Assembly (NCBI RefSeq): GCF_014645835.1
Contig: NZ_BMMM01000003.1
Coordinates: 558,001 to 622,000 of the forward strand
DNA length: 64,000 nucleotides
Reading direction: 5' to 3'
DNA from: Streptomyces albiflavescens
Lineage (GTDB): Bacteria; Actinomycetota; Actinomycetes; Streptomycetales; Streptomycetaceae
Shown here: in pieces, positions 54,417-63,257 of the stretch
Layout: each line of letters begins with the position of its first letter
How positions within the stretch are numbered: the stretch's first letter is position 1
Notes under the pieces: generated by a model
Seen by the model: only the letters and a program-made list of their open reading frames with translations
The model's database searches: none
What the model was told of the DNA's origin: nothing
Program-made: the position numbers and the translations under genes

Positions 54417-54626
54417 GTGCGCTCCTCACAGAGATGAACGTCATGCAGAATTAACATTCGGCGAGCACATTCCCAATCCCTCACTTTCTCTGCTGGATTC
54501 GCCGCTGGCAAGGTAACTGTCAGCACTATTGGTAATGCCACCACCATGCCGTCAGATACTCGTTGACAAACCAACTTGGGGATCGAGACCGTAGCAGCGG
54601 AGCAGACAACTAGATCAGGGGGATAA

Positions 54627-55625
54627 ATGGCGAAGTTGGATTCCCTGGAACCCGTCATTGTCGAAACGGTGGAGGGTGGAATTCCGATTGAACAGCTCGG
54701 AACAACTCTGATGCATGAGCACGTCTTTGTGCTCAGCTCGGAGATACAGGAGAACAATCCTCAACTCTGGGACGAGGAGGCGCAGATCGACAGTGCCGTC
54801 ACCCGGCTGACCGCCGCTGCCGAGCGTGGGGTGCGGACGATCGTCGACCTCACCGTCCTCGGCCAGGGGCGCTATCTGCCCCGTATCAAGAAGGTGGCGG
54901 CCCGGGTACCGCTCAACATTGTCGTGGCCACCGGCGTCTACACCTACAACGACGAACCGATGTACTTCGCCTTCCGCGGCCCCGGCCGGGTCTTCGAGGG
55001 ACCCGACCCGATGGTGGAGCTGTTCGTGCGCGACATCACCGAGGGCATCGGTGACACGGGGGTCAAGGCGGCCGTTCTCAAGTGCGCGACCGAGACCGAG
55101 GACCTGCCCGAGGGCGTGGAGCGCGTGCTGCGCGCCACCGCCCAGGCGCATCGCGTGACCGGCGCGCCGATCCAGACGCACAGCAACGCCCTGGTGCGCA
55201 ACGGGCTGCTGCAGCAGAAGGTCTTCGAGGAGGAGGGCGTCGACCTCAGCCGGGTCGTCATCGGCCATTCCGGCGACACCGACGACCTCGGCTATCTGCG
55301 CGAACTGCTCGATGCCGGCTCGTTTCTCGGCATGGACCGCTTCGGAATGGAGTTCATCGCCCCCGTCGAACAGCGCGTGAAGACCGTGGCCGAACTGGTG
55401 CACGCCGGCTACGCCGAGCAACTGGTGCTGTCCCACGACTGCCCGTGTTACCTGGACTACCTCACACCGGACCAGCGCGAACTCGTCGCCCCCTCCTGGC
55501 ACTACACGCACATCCACGACGACGTGCTGCCCGCGCTGCGCCATGCGGACGTCAGTGACGACGCGATCCACACCATGCTCGTCGACAATCCCCGCCGCTT
55601 TTTCTCCGCCAACGCCCCCTACTGA
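54627..55625 (+). CDS. Phosphotriesterase-like lactonase
   Basis: 332 residues, binuclear-metal TIM barrel of the PTE/PLL family. All ligands are present: H30 and H32 in MHEHVFVL, the carboxylated Lys K152 in AAVLKCATETED, H185 in IQTHSNALV, H214 in VVIGHSGDTDDL and D271 in VLSHDCPCYLDY. PLL enzymes hydrolyse lactones, including acyl-homoserine lactones and gamma-/delta-lactones. Because an AfsA homologue is encoded five genes later in the same direction, a natural butyrolactone is a plausible substrate. The ribosome site GGGGGATAA precedes the ATG. First gene of the rightward operon. Confidence 0.93.
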   Translation: MAKLDSLEPVIVETVEGGIPIEQLGTTLMHEHVFVLSSEIQENNPQLWDEEAQIDSAVTRLTAAAERGVRTIVDLTVLGQGRYLPRIKKVAARVPLNIVVATGVYTYNDEPMYFAFRGPGRVFEGPDPMVELFVRDITEGIGDTGVKAAVLKCATETEDLPEGVERVLRATAQAHRVTGAPIQTHSNALVRNGLLQQKVFEEEGVDLSRVVIGHSGDTDDLGYLRELLDAGSFLGMDRFGMEFIAPVEQRVKTVAELVHAGYAEQLVLSHDCPCYLDYLTPDQRELVAPSWHYTHIHDDVLPALRHADVSDDAIHTMLVDNPRRFFSANAPY

Positions 55626-55640
55626 CCTCTCGGAGACTCC

Positions 55641-56000
55641 ATGTCCACACAACCCACCAGCCCGGCGGGGCCCTGGGAGGAGCTCGGCGCACCGCTGTGC
55701 CTCGACACCCCCCTGGTGAAGGCCTGGGTCGAACAGGTGCCCCCCGGCGGCACCCGCCCGCTGCACACCCACCGCAAGCCCTGGGCGACGGTGGTGCTCA
55801 GCGGAGCCAAGGTCCGTTCGCTCGGCGCCGACGGCGAGGTCATCCGCGAGGGCGAACTCCCCAGCGGCGTGGTGCTGTTCAACCCGGCGGAACAGCCGCT
55901 GTGCCACCAGATGCACAACGTCGGCGAAACCGAACTGGTCATGGTCGGTCTGCAACTGGAGTACGGACCGCCCACCGAGGCCCCACAGGAGGACCCGTGA
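55641..56000 (+). CDS. Cupin-domain protein
   Basis: 119 residues with one conserved beta-barrel cupin. Motif 1: PPGGTRPLHTHRKPWATVVL (two His and Arg/Lys in place of the usual Glu), motif 2: GVVLFNPAEQPLCHQMHNVG (His at the third ligand). It begins MSTQPTSPAGPWEELGAPL. Metal binding is likely, but function ranges from isomerase to storage. The start is 16 bp after the lactonase stop, and its stop overlaps the next start (GTGA), so it is firmly in the operon. Confidence 0.85.
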   Translation: MSTQPTSPAGPWEELGAPLCLDTPLVKAWVEQVPPGGTRPLHTHRKPWATVVLSGAKVRSLGADGEVIREGELPSGVVLFNPAEQPLCHQMHNVGETELVMVGLQLEYGPPTEAPQEDP

Positions 56001-56659
56001 CCATCGACACCGTCGTCGTCGACTACGGCGGCGTGCTCACCAACCCCCTGGTCGAGACCTTCACCGCCTTCGCCGAGCTGGCGGGGATCGAGGTCGCGGC
56101 CCTCGCCGAGGCGTTCACGGCCGCCACCCACAGGCACGGCGAGACCCCCATGGCCGCCCTGGAGATCGGCGCCATCACCGAGCGGCAGATGGCGGAGCGC
56201 ATTCTGGCCGAGCTGCCCCCGGGATCCGAACGCGTCCTGGACGGCCACGAGTTCGGAGAACTGTGGTTTCGCGGCCGGAAGCCCAACGAGCCCTTCGTCG
56301 ACTTCCTGCGCCAACTGCGCGGCGACGGCTACCGGATCGCCCTGCTCACCAACAACGTCCGCGAGTGGGAGCCGCGCTGGCGCGCCCAACTGCCGGTCGA
56401 CGAGCTGTTCACACTCGTCGTGGACTCGCACAAGGAGGGCGTGCGCAAGCCCGACCCGAAGATCTACCGGATTCTGCTCGACCGGCTCGACGCGGAGCCC
56501 GGGCAGTGCCTGTTCGTCGACGACACCGAGGAGAACTGCCTCGCCGCCCGCGAACTCGGCATCGAATCCGTCCGGTTCACCGACACCGACACCACCGTCC
56601 GCGAGGTGCTCGCCCTCCTCGAGGCCGGCGACCCGGACCCGGGAGGTCCTGCGCGATGA
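55997..56659 (+). CDS. HAD-superfamily hydrolase
   Basis: 220 residues from a GTG overlapping the cupin stop, with AGGAGG upstream. HAD motifs: motif I VVVDYGGVLTNPL (nucleophile Asp, of the D-x-G type seen in epoxide-hydrolase-like and phosphatase-like HADs), motif II RIALLTNNVREWE, motif III Lys in GVRKPDPKIYRIL and motif IV CLFVDDTEENCLAARELG (Asp pair). A helical cap lies between I and II. A dephosphorylation step is needed after AfsA condenses a beta-keto acyl unit with dihydroxyacetone phosphate, so this enzyme may supply it here. That role is inference. Confidence 0.9.
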   Translation: MTIDTVVVDYGGVLTNPLVETFTAFAELAGIEVAALAEAFTAATHRHGETPMAALEIGAITERQMAERILAELPPGSERVLDGHEFGELWFRGRKPNEPFVDFLRQLRGDGYRIALLTNNVREWEPRWRAQLPVDELFTLVVDSHKEGVRKPDPKIYRILLDRLDAEPGQCLFVDDTEENCLAARELGIESVRFTDTDTTVREVLALLEAGDPDPGGPAR

Positions 56660-58287
56660 CCACGGAGATTCTCATCGTCGGAGCCGGCCCCACCGGCCTG
56701 ACCACCGCCTGCACCCTGCTCGGCCTCGGCGTGCCCTGCCGGATCGTCGACCGGCGTGAGGGCCCGGGTGAGGCGCCCAAGGCGCTGATCCTGTGGAGCG
56801 GTGCGCTGGAGTGCCTGGACCGCATCGGCGTCGCCGACAAACTCGTCGACACCGCGCTTCCGCTGGCCGGCGCCACCTACTGGTCCCGCAAGAAGCAGAT
56901 CGGCGGCATGCGCTTCGGCGGTTTGGAGGGCACCGCCTTCCGTCACCCGCTGTGCACCCCGCAGCCCGTCACCGAGGAAGCGCTGCACGCCCGCCTCCTC
57001 GAACTCGGTGGCACGGTGGAGTGGCAGACCGAGGCCCTCGGCCTCCATGCCGAGGACGACGGCGTCACGGTTGGCCTGCGTCCCGCCCAGGGGCGGGTCG
57101 AGAAGGAGACCTACCGTTGGCTGGTCGGTGCCGACGGCACGCACAGCATGGTGCGCGAGGCGGTCGGCATCCCCTTCGAAGGCCACACCTACGACCGGGT
57201 GTTTCTGCTCGGCGACGGCCCGGTGGAGGGCCCCGTCCCGAACGACGAGGCGCAGTACCACATCACTCCGGACGGGGTGCTGGTCCTGGTGCCCCTGCCG
57301 GAGGGCGGACACCGGGTCTTCTTCGACATCGAGCCCGACGGGCGCACCGGATCCCCCTCCGACCAGCTGCTGCAGGAGTTGCTCGACGAGCGCGGTCCGG
57401 GGGGCCTGAGGCTGCGCGGCACCTGGTGGTCCAACCGCTTCCGGGTGCACGCCAAGGTCGCCCCGCGCTTCCGCCAGGGCCCGGTCTTCCTGGCCGGCGA
57501 CGCCGCCCACGCGCACAGTCCCGCGGGCGGCCAGGGCCTCAACACCGGTGTGCAGGACGGCTACGACGTCGGTTGGAAGCTCGCCGCCGTCGCCCGTGGC
57601 GCCGACCCGGCCCTGCTCGACAGCTACGAGACAGAGCGTCGTCCCGCCTCGGTGCAGGCGGTGCGCAACGCCGACCAGCAGACCCGGATGTGGCTGCTGC
57701 GCAACCCCATGGCCCGCGCCATGCGGGACGCCACCATGCAGTCCTTCAGCCGCCGCGGCGTGCTGGAGAAGCAGATGTTGCCGCAGCTCGCCCAGCTCGA
57801 CCTCGACCACTCGGCCAGCCCCGCCGTGGCCGACCTGCCCGGCGCTTCCTCCGTGCCCCGCGCGGTCCGGCTGGGCAGGCGCGTACCGGACACCGCACTG
57901 GTCCCAGTGCGGGGCACGCGGGCAAAGTCACTGCACACGTACCTGACCGCGGGGCGGCACAGCCTGATCGCGTACGGGGACCATGCGGCCGGCGAGATCG
58001 CCGTGCGGGCCCTGGTCGCCCTGCGCAGCCGGGGCGTGGACGACACGGCGAACGTGCTGTGGATCCAGCCCCCCGACGCCGCTTCCCCGGCCGGGCAGGC
58101 CGGCGCCGACGGTGCCCGCTGCGACACCGCGCACGCGGACGGCCCCGGTCTCGGCCCGGCGAGCACGCCGTGGCTGGCATACATCCGCCCGGACGGCGTC
58201 GTGGGGGCGCGGTCCGGGATCTCGGGAGTCCTCGAGCTGCTGGAACGCCTGCCCTCGCGGCCGGCGGTGACGTCCGACTCAGCTTAG
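56656..58287 (+). CDS. FAD-dependent aromatic-type monooxygenase
   Basis: 543 residues of the PHBH/aromatic polyketide hydroxylase family. Motifs in order: ILIVGAGPTGLTTACTLLGL (GxGxxG), RWLVGADGTHSMVREAVG (DG motif), VFLAGDAAHAHSPAGGQGLN (GD motif) and NTGVQDGYDVGWKLAAV. The C-terminal about 130 residues are a thioredoxin-like domain without Cys pair, as in PgaE-like enzymes. The ATG overlaps the HAD stop (ATGA). It could hydroxylate an aromatic ring or perform Baeyer-Villiger oxidation; no aromatic PKS is nearby. Part of the rightward operon. Confidence 0.93.
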   Translation: MTTEILIVGAGPTGLTTACTLLGLGVPCRIVDRREGPGEAPKALILWSGALECLDRIGVADKLVDTALPLAGATYWSRKKQIGGMRFGGLEGTAFRHPLCTPQPVTEEALHARLLELGGTVEWQTEALGLHAEDDGVTVGLRPAQGRVEKETYRWLVGADGTHSMVREAVGIPFEGHTYDRVFLLGDGPVEGPVPNDEAQYHITPDGVLVLVPLPEGGHRVFFDIEPDGRTGSPSDQLLQELLDERGPGGLRLRGTWWSNRFRVHAKVAPRFRQGPVFLAGDAAHAHSPAGGQGLNTGVQDGYDVGWKLAAVARGADPALLDSYETERRPASVQAVRNADQQTRMWLLRNPMARAMRDATMQSFSRRGVLEKQMLPQLAQLDLDHSASPAVADLPGASSVPRAVRLGRRVPDTALVPVRGTRAKSLHTYLTAGRHSLIAYGDHAAGEIAVRALVALRSRGVDDTANVLWIQPPDAASPAGQAGADGARCDTAHADGPGLGPASTPWLAYIRPDGVVGARSGISGVLELLERLPSRPAVTSDSA

Positions 58288-58337
58288 GACCCCCTGGGCT
58301 CACTTCTCAGGAACCTTGGAAGGGATCCGCTTCGATC

Positions 58338-59378
58338 ATGTCCATACCCGAAGCACGACCCACCGGGATCAGCGCGCCGGGGGAAGCGCCGCTCACGACC
58401 GAGGCCGTGGCCACCGCCGCGGCCACGGCCGGTGCGACGCTGCGTTACGACGCGACGGTCTCCCGCACCCTGGTCCACCGCACCTCCGTCGCCGAGGTGT
58501 TCGTCACCGACTCCGCCTCGACCGGCGAGAACACGTTCGTCGTGGCCGCGCAGTTGCCGCGCGGCCACCTGATCGGCGAGAACGCGCCGCTGTACGACTT
58601 CACCCTGCTGGTGGAGGTGGTACGGCAGGCGGGCGTCCTGGTGGCCCACCGTCACCTGGGCGTGGAGCTCGGCTCGGCATTCATCTTCAGAGCCCTCAAC
58701 CTGCGTACGGTGGGCCTGACCCAGCTGCGGATCGGCGCCACGCCGGCCCATGTGCTGGTGTCGATGACCGTGCACCCCCGTCGCAACAAGGCAGGGCGCG
58801 TCCAGGGATTCACGTTCACCGGTGACGTCTCGCTCGACGGAGAGGTCGGGCTGGCCGGGGACGGTGCGTTGCTGATCGTGTCCCAGCGCGCGTACCAGGC
58901 CCTGCGGGCCAAGCGACGGGCGGCCGCCGCGGACCACACGCTGCCGCGGTTCAACGCTGCCGCGCCGTCCTCGGTGGGCCGCCGCGAGGCCCGCAACGTG
59001 GTCATCACCGAGCCCGTCCTGGCCGGACCAGACAACGTCTCGGCCCAGCTGGTGATGGATCCGAGCCATCCGCACATGTTCGACCACCCACTGGACCATG
59101 TGCCCGGTCATCTGCAGATGGAGGCGGCCCGCCAGCTGGGCATCGCCTCCGTCGCACGGTTGCACGGGCTGTCTCCGGAGACCCTCACCATCGCGTCCCT
59201 GACCACCGACTTCACCGACTACACGGAGCTGGACCAGGTGACCGAACTGCGCGCGAGGGTGGACGCCTTCCGCCGCCACGAGGGGCTGCACACCCTCGCC
59301 GTCCCGGTCGCCGTCGACGTGCAGCAGGACGGGGCGGTGACGACGTCGATCCGGCTGGACGTGGTCCAGTGGACCTGA
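58338..59378 (+). CDS. AfsA/ScbA-family gamma-butyrolactone biosynthesis protein
   Basis: 346 residues with two AfsA hot-dog repeats. First: LVHRTSVAEVFVTDSASTGE, then PRGHLIGENAPLYDFTLLVE and VVRQAGVLVAHRHLGVE. Second: NVVITEPVLAGPDNVSAQLV, then DPSHPHMFDHPLDHVPGHLQ and MEAARQLGIASVARLHG. The ordering R-x-H...D-x-x-L-x-x-E-x-x-R-Q in each repeat is the family signature. AfsA joins a beta-keto acyl-ACP with dihydroxyacetone phosphate, the key step of A-factor-type signals. The start ATG has GGAAGGGAT about 10 bases upstream. It overlaps the next gene by 10 bp. Confidence 0.95.
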   Translation: MSIPEARPTGISAPGEAPLTTEAVATAAATAGATLRYDATVSRTLVHRTSVAEVFVTDSASTGENTFVVAAQLPRGHLIGENAPLYDFTLLVEVVRQAGVLVAHRHLGVELGSAFIFRALNLRTVGLTQLRIGATPAHVLVSMTVHPRRNKAGRVQGFTFTGDVSLDGEVGLAGDGALLIVSQRAYQALRAKRRAAAADHTLPRFNAAAPSSVGRREARNVVITEPVLAGPDNVSAQLVMDPSHPHMFDHPLDHVPGHLQMEAARQLGIASVARLHGLSPETLTIASLTTDFTDYTELDQVTELRARVDAFRRHEGLHTLAVPVAVDVQQDGAVTTSIRLDVVQWT

Positions 59379-60400
59379 CCACCCATCGACCCCGGCGGGT
59401 CGTCGTCACCGGCGCGACCGGTCTGCTCGGGAGCAACACCGTACGGCGCCTGCTCGACCTGGGCAGCGAGGTGACCGCTGTGGTCCGAAACCCTGAACCG
59501 GCCCGCTCCCTGCTCCCGGACCACAAGCGGCTGGACTTATGGCAGGGTGACGTGCTCGACGTACGAAGCATCGCCCGCGTGCTCCCAGGACACGACGCGG
59601 TGATCCACACCGCGGCGTACTTCCGGGAGTACTACGCCCCCGGCGGCCGCGACGACGCGTTGCTGACCGCGACGAACGTGGACGCGGTGGGCGAACTGCT
59701 ACGGGCGGCAGCCGACGCCGGGGTGCCGGTGGTGGTGCACACCAGCTCCATCGGCACGCTGGGAACCCGCCCCGACGGGCGGCCCTCCGACGAGGACACC
59801 CCGGAAGGCCGCCGGACCCGGGAGAACGGCTACTACGCCAGCAAGCTGAGCTCCGAGGAGGTCGTACGCTCCTTCGATGCCCGGCACGGGGTGCGGGTGC
59901 CCATGGTGCTGCCGGGGTGGATGTGGGGCCCGGGAGACGCCGGGCCCACGTCCGCCGGGCGGCTGTTCACCTCCGTGGCACGAGGGGAGCTGCGCGCGGT
60001 ACCCCGGGCCGGCAACCATGTCGTGGACGCCCGCGACGTCGCCGACGCGTGCGTACGCGCCGCCGTGGCGGGCGAACACGCTCGGCGTTACATCGTCGCC
60101 GGGACCTGGGTGACGCTGCCGGAGGTGTGCCGGCTCGCCGCCCGCGCCGCGGGGGTGGCGCCCCCGCGCGAGGTCCCGGCCCATCTCGCGCTCGCCGTCG
60201 CCGCCGTCCTCGAGGCCACTGCACGCCTCAGGGGCCGTACTCCTCCCGCAACGCGGGAGGGCGTACGCGCCCTTCTGGAGGGCAACCGCCGGCGCGTGAG
60301 CTCCTCGCGTGCCGTCAGTGAACTGGGCGTCACCTTCCGCCCGCTGCACCGCACCCTGCACGACCAGGCGGACTGGCACCGCGCCTACCAGCACCTGTGA
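59369..60400 (+). CDS. NAD-dependent epimerase/dehydratase (atypical SDR), TTA-containing
   Basis: 343 residues from a GTG inside the end of the AfsA gene. Extended-SDR marks: VVVTGATGLLGSNTVRRLL (T-G-x-x-G-x-x-G), HDAVIHTAAYF, VVHTSSIGTLG and YYASKLSSEEVVRSF (Y-x-x-x-K). Next to AfsA genes, such reductases are thought to reduce the keto or butenolide intermediate (e.g. JadW2-type). Codon 57 is TTA (59537-59539), which makes translation dependent on the bldA Leu-tRNA and thus on growth stage. No other TTA codon was spotted in this operon. Confidence 0.92.
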   Translation: MDLTTHRPRRVVVTGATGLLGSNTVRRLLDLGSEVTAVVRNPEPARSLLPDHKRLDLWQGDVLDVRSIARVLPGHDAVIHTAAYFREYYAPGGRDDALLTATNVDAVGELLRAAADAGVPVVVHTSSIGTLGTRPDGRPSDEDTPEGRRTRENGYYASKLSSEEVVRSFDARHGVRVPMVLPGWMWGPGDAGPTSAGRLFTSVARGELRAVPRAGNHVVDARDVADACVRAAVAGEHARRYIVAGTWVTLPEVCRLAARAAGVAPPREVPAHLALAVAAVLEATARLRGRTPPATREGVRALLEGNRRRVSSSRAVSELGVTFRPLHRTLHDQADWHRAYQHL

Positions 60401-60507
60401 GCGGCGGGTGCCGCCGGGAGCCCTCAACCCGGCGGCGCCCGCCCTTCCCCCAGCCCGGTGGCAGCGCCACCCGTGAAATTTCCCCGGGTCGGCTGGATAC
60501 TCTTCCT

Positions 60508-60567
60508 CGCATTCCCGTTCATCTCATTCTCGTTCACCACGTTCCCGTTCCTCGCATTCCCTTTGCG
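60508..60567. repeat. Four 15-bp direct repeats upstream of BBE oxidase
   Basis: CGCATTCCCGTTCAT, CTCATTCTCGTTCAC, CACGTTCCCGTTCCT and CGCATTCCCTTTGCG lie head to tail with no gap, between the epimerase stop and the oxidase start. The pyrimidine bias is strong and AT content is higher than around it. The last unit ends 32 bp before the oxidase ATG, which suggests a direct-repeat binding site for an activator or repressor. Confidence 0.75.
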
Positions 60568-60599
60568 GAAGTCCCAGGAAGTCCAGGGGAGATACAGCA

Positions 60600-62237
60600 A
60601 TGCCCGAAATCGGCAGACGAAACCTTCTGACCGCGGCCACGGCCGTGGCCGCGGCGAAGGTCGCCCCGTCCCTCCTCTCACAGAAAGCCGCGGCAACGGA
60701 ACCCGCGGACGCCGTGGGCGTATGCGACCCGGTGTTCGGCCCGGTGACCGTGCGCCCAGGTGACGCCCGGTACGCCGAATTGTCCGTCGGCGTCAACAAA
60801 CGATGGGAGGCCGCACCTGACTCCATCCAGTTGGTCGGTTCAACGGAACAGGTGGTGTCGGCGGTACAGGACGCCGTGCGCGCCGGAAAGCGGGTTTCCA
60901 TCCGCAGCGGCGGGCACTGCTACGCGGATTTCGTGAGCCATCGGGACGTGGACGTCATCATCGACACCTCCGGGATGAACGAGGTGGCGTACGACGCCCC
61001 ACGCCGGGCCTTCTCGGTGCAGGCCGGAGCCCAACTGGGCCAGATCTACGAGGCCCTGTACAAGGGCTGGGGCGTGACGATCCCCGGCGGCGCCTGCCTG
61101 ACCGTCGGCGTCGGCGGGCATGCCAGCGGCGGCGGCTTCGGATTGCTGACCCGAAGATTCGGGCTGGTCGCCGACCACATCGAGGCCGTGGAGATGGTGG
61201 TCGTGGACCACTCCGGCACCGTACGACGCGTGATTGCCTCACGCGAGCTGTCCGATCCGCACCACGATCTGTGGTGGGCCACCGCGGGCGGTGGAGGCGG
61301 CAGCTTCGGCATCATCACCCGCTACTGGTTCCGCGCGGCCGGATCCACCGGCACCGATCCGGCCCTGCAACTCCCCCGGCCGCCCAAGGAGGTGCTGGTC
61401 AGCCTGCTCAACGTCCCCTGGAACCAGCTGGATCTCCAGACCTTCGGCCGACTGGTCCACAACTTCGCCGACTGGCACGTGGACAACGGCTCAGTGTCCT
61501 CACCCTTCATCTCCCTCTCCGGCTACCTGCTGATGCGCCAGGGTCCGGCCGGCGGCGTCGCCCTGTTCACCCAGGTCGACGCAACCGACCCGGATGCCGA
61601 CCGGCTGCTCGCCGACTACGCGGCCGCCCTCACCCGCGACACCGGCATCTCCACCTCGTTCCCCTCCCGGCGGGTGCCGTGGCTGGCCTCCACCAAGCTC
61701 GTCGGCACCAGTAGCCCGGCCTTGCTGTACGACCACACCCTGCGCAGTGCCGTCAAGACGGCCTGGATGCGGCGGAGTTTCACCGACGACCAGATCGCGG
61801 TCATGCACCGAAACATGACGCGCACGGACTACACCAATCCCAATGCGGCGATATCCCTCAACGGCGGTGGCGGCCGGCCCAATGAGGTAGCTATCGACGC
61901 AAACGCGTTCGCGCACCGCGATTCCGCCTTCATCGCGCTGTACGAGAATTTCTGGGTCGACCCGCGCGAGGACGGGACCCATATCGGCTGGCTGCGCGAC
62001 ATCTACAGCCAGACGTTCGCGGCAACCGGCGGATATCCGGTGCCCGGCGACGTCACCGACGGCTGCTACATCAACGACCCGGATTCCGACATCACCGACC
62101 CCGCGTGGAACACCTCCGGCGTTCCCTGGCACACGCTGTACTGGAAGGCGAACTACGCGCGCCTGCAACAGGTGAAGGCCCGCTGGGATCCCACCGATTT
62201 CTTCCGGCACTCGCAGTCGATAAGGCTTCCGGCCTGA
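60600..62237 (+). CDS. BBE-like FAD-linked oxidase, Tat-exported
   Basis: 545 residues. Twin-arginine signal (MPEIGRRNLLTAATAVAAAK) leads, then the FAD-binding PCMH domain: VSIRSGGHCYADFV (His for covalent 8-alpha flavin link) and IPGGACLTVGVGGHASGGGF, where the Cys aligns with the second covalent attachment of bicovalent enzymes such as AknOx. The C-terminal BBE domain is complete: ANYARLQQVKARWDPTDFFR. Bicovalent BBE oxidases oxidise sugars or tailor natural products. Start ATG has GGGGAG eight bases upstream. About 200 bp with 15-bp repeats separate it from the epimerase gene, so it may have its own promoter. Confidence 0.93.
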   Translation: MPEIGRRNLLTAATAVAAAKVAPSLLSQKAAATEPADAVGVCDPVFGPVTVRPGDARYAELSVGVNKRWEAAPDSIQLVGSTEQVVSAVQDAVRAGKRVSIRSGGHCYADFVSHRDVDVIIDTSGMNEVAYDAPRRAFSVQAGAQLGQIYEALYKGWGVTIPGGACLTVGVGGHASGGGFGLLTRRFGLVADHIEAVEMVVVDHSGTVRRVIASRELSDPHHDLWWATAGGGGGSFGIITRYWFRAAGSTGTDPALQLPRPPKEVLVSLLNVPWNQLDLQTFGRLVHNFADWHVDNGSVSSPFISLSGYLLMRQGPAGGVALFTQVDATDPDADRLLADYAAALTRDTGISTSFPSRRVPWLASTKLVGTSSPALLYDHTLRSAVKTAWMRRSFTDDQIAVMHRNMTRTDYTNPNAAISLNGGGGRPNEVAIDANAFAHRDSAFIALYENFWVDPREDGTHIGWLRDIYSQTFAATGGYPVPGDVTDGCYINDPDSDITDPAWNTSGVPWHTLYWKANYARLQQVKARWDPTDFFRHSQSIRLPA

Positions 62238-62460
62238 TCCACCGCCCGATGACGTCCGCCTCTCGGCCGACCGTGACCTGCCGGCGCAGGGACCACACGG
62301 CCCGCTTCCACGTCGACCAGGACGGTGTCGGCGACCGCCTGCGGCCGCGCGACTCCGACCACGACGGCCACACCGACCTCTTCCTGGACAACCTGCGCCG
62401 GCCCGGCACCTCGGGCCGGCATCACGACGTCGGGCGTCCAGGAAGCCGTCTCCTCCGACT

Positions 62461-62928
62461 TCATGCAGTAGCAATGACTGCGCGCTCCGAGTCCTCCTTG
62501 CCGTCCCGCAGCACCGCAAGGACGGCTGTGGTGCGCTGACCGTGGCCGTCGGTGAAGGCGCCGGCCTCCAACAGTCCAGTCCACCGGGTGCTCATGCGGG
62601 TGGCGTCACCGCCGCGGCCGCAGTCACGGGCTCCGCTTACTGCCTCGATCCCTTTGGGACGGCCCGTTGCGGGGACGTCCTTGACGCAGTACACCGCCAG
62701 GTCCGCCTGGCCGGCGAGGAGGGCAGCGTCGACTTCCTTGGTGAACGCACCCTTGCCCTCGACCTGGGCCAGGTCTCCCATCCACTTGTCGCCGGTCGTC
62801 TTGACCGGCACGACCTCGGTGCGGATGTGCGGGCGGAGCGCGGCGAGTTCGCTGCGCACGCGCTCGACCTGAGCAAGCGCCATGGGCGAGTCGCGGGAGA
62901 CGATGCGGATCAGTTCAGGGGCGGACAT
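62461..62928 (-). pseudogene. Truncated hydroxymethylbilane synthase-like gene (hemC-like)
   Basis: The first about 87 residues match the N-terminal domain of porphobilinogen deaminase: [60 protein letters not shown] and YCVKDVPA (K-D-x-P). After KDVPA the sequence becomes unrelated and stops at 155 residues, about half normal length; the domain with the dipyrromethane Cys is absent. So it cannot be active. It lies next to the IS110 transposase, which may have caused the loss. Confidence 0.75.
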
Positions 62929-63257
62929 GCCGCCCACCCTAGCCCTTTACGGGCGGTCACCGAGCAGCAGCCCCAAGCCCCATCTCATCGGCACAGCACA
63001 CAAGTTGGAGACCTCGCACGGATGCGCGAGAACGATGTCGACGCAGTGCTGGCGACCGAGCAGCCGACTGGGGACGGACTCCCGCGCGAGGAGGCTGTCC
63101 GTGCCATCGCAGGAGGAGTCGACGTCTGTTCTCACTGCGGCCCGACAGCGAACTCGGGATTCTGGACTGACTCGACTGACCACGCCCCTACACTGACGCG
63201 CCTCGAGTACAGCCTGGGGGGTGCTTCTATCTGTTCGGTCAAGGTCTGTGGGTTTGG
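62929..63257. other. Gap between hemC remnant and IS110 transposase
   Basis: About 330 bp with no recognisable gene. It should include the right end of the insertion sequence just beyond the transposase stop. IS110 ends carry no long inverted repeats, so the boundary cannot be placed by eye. Confidence 0.4.

Noticed and set aside
54563..54600. Promoter with TTGACA -35 box before the lactonase gene
   Set aside because: No acceptable -10 hexamer at 16-19 bp spacing, so I do not list it as a promoter.
62238..62460. Calcium-binding FG-GAP-like fragment (DSDHDGHTDLFLD) after the BBE oxidase
   Set aside because: Too short, no start site, and the motif is easily produced by GAC/CAC-rich sequence.
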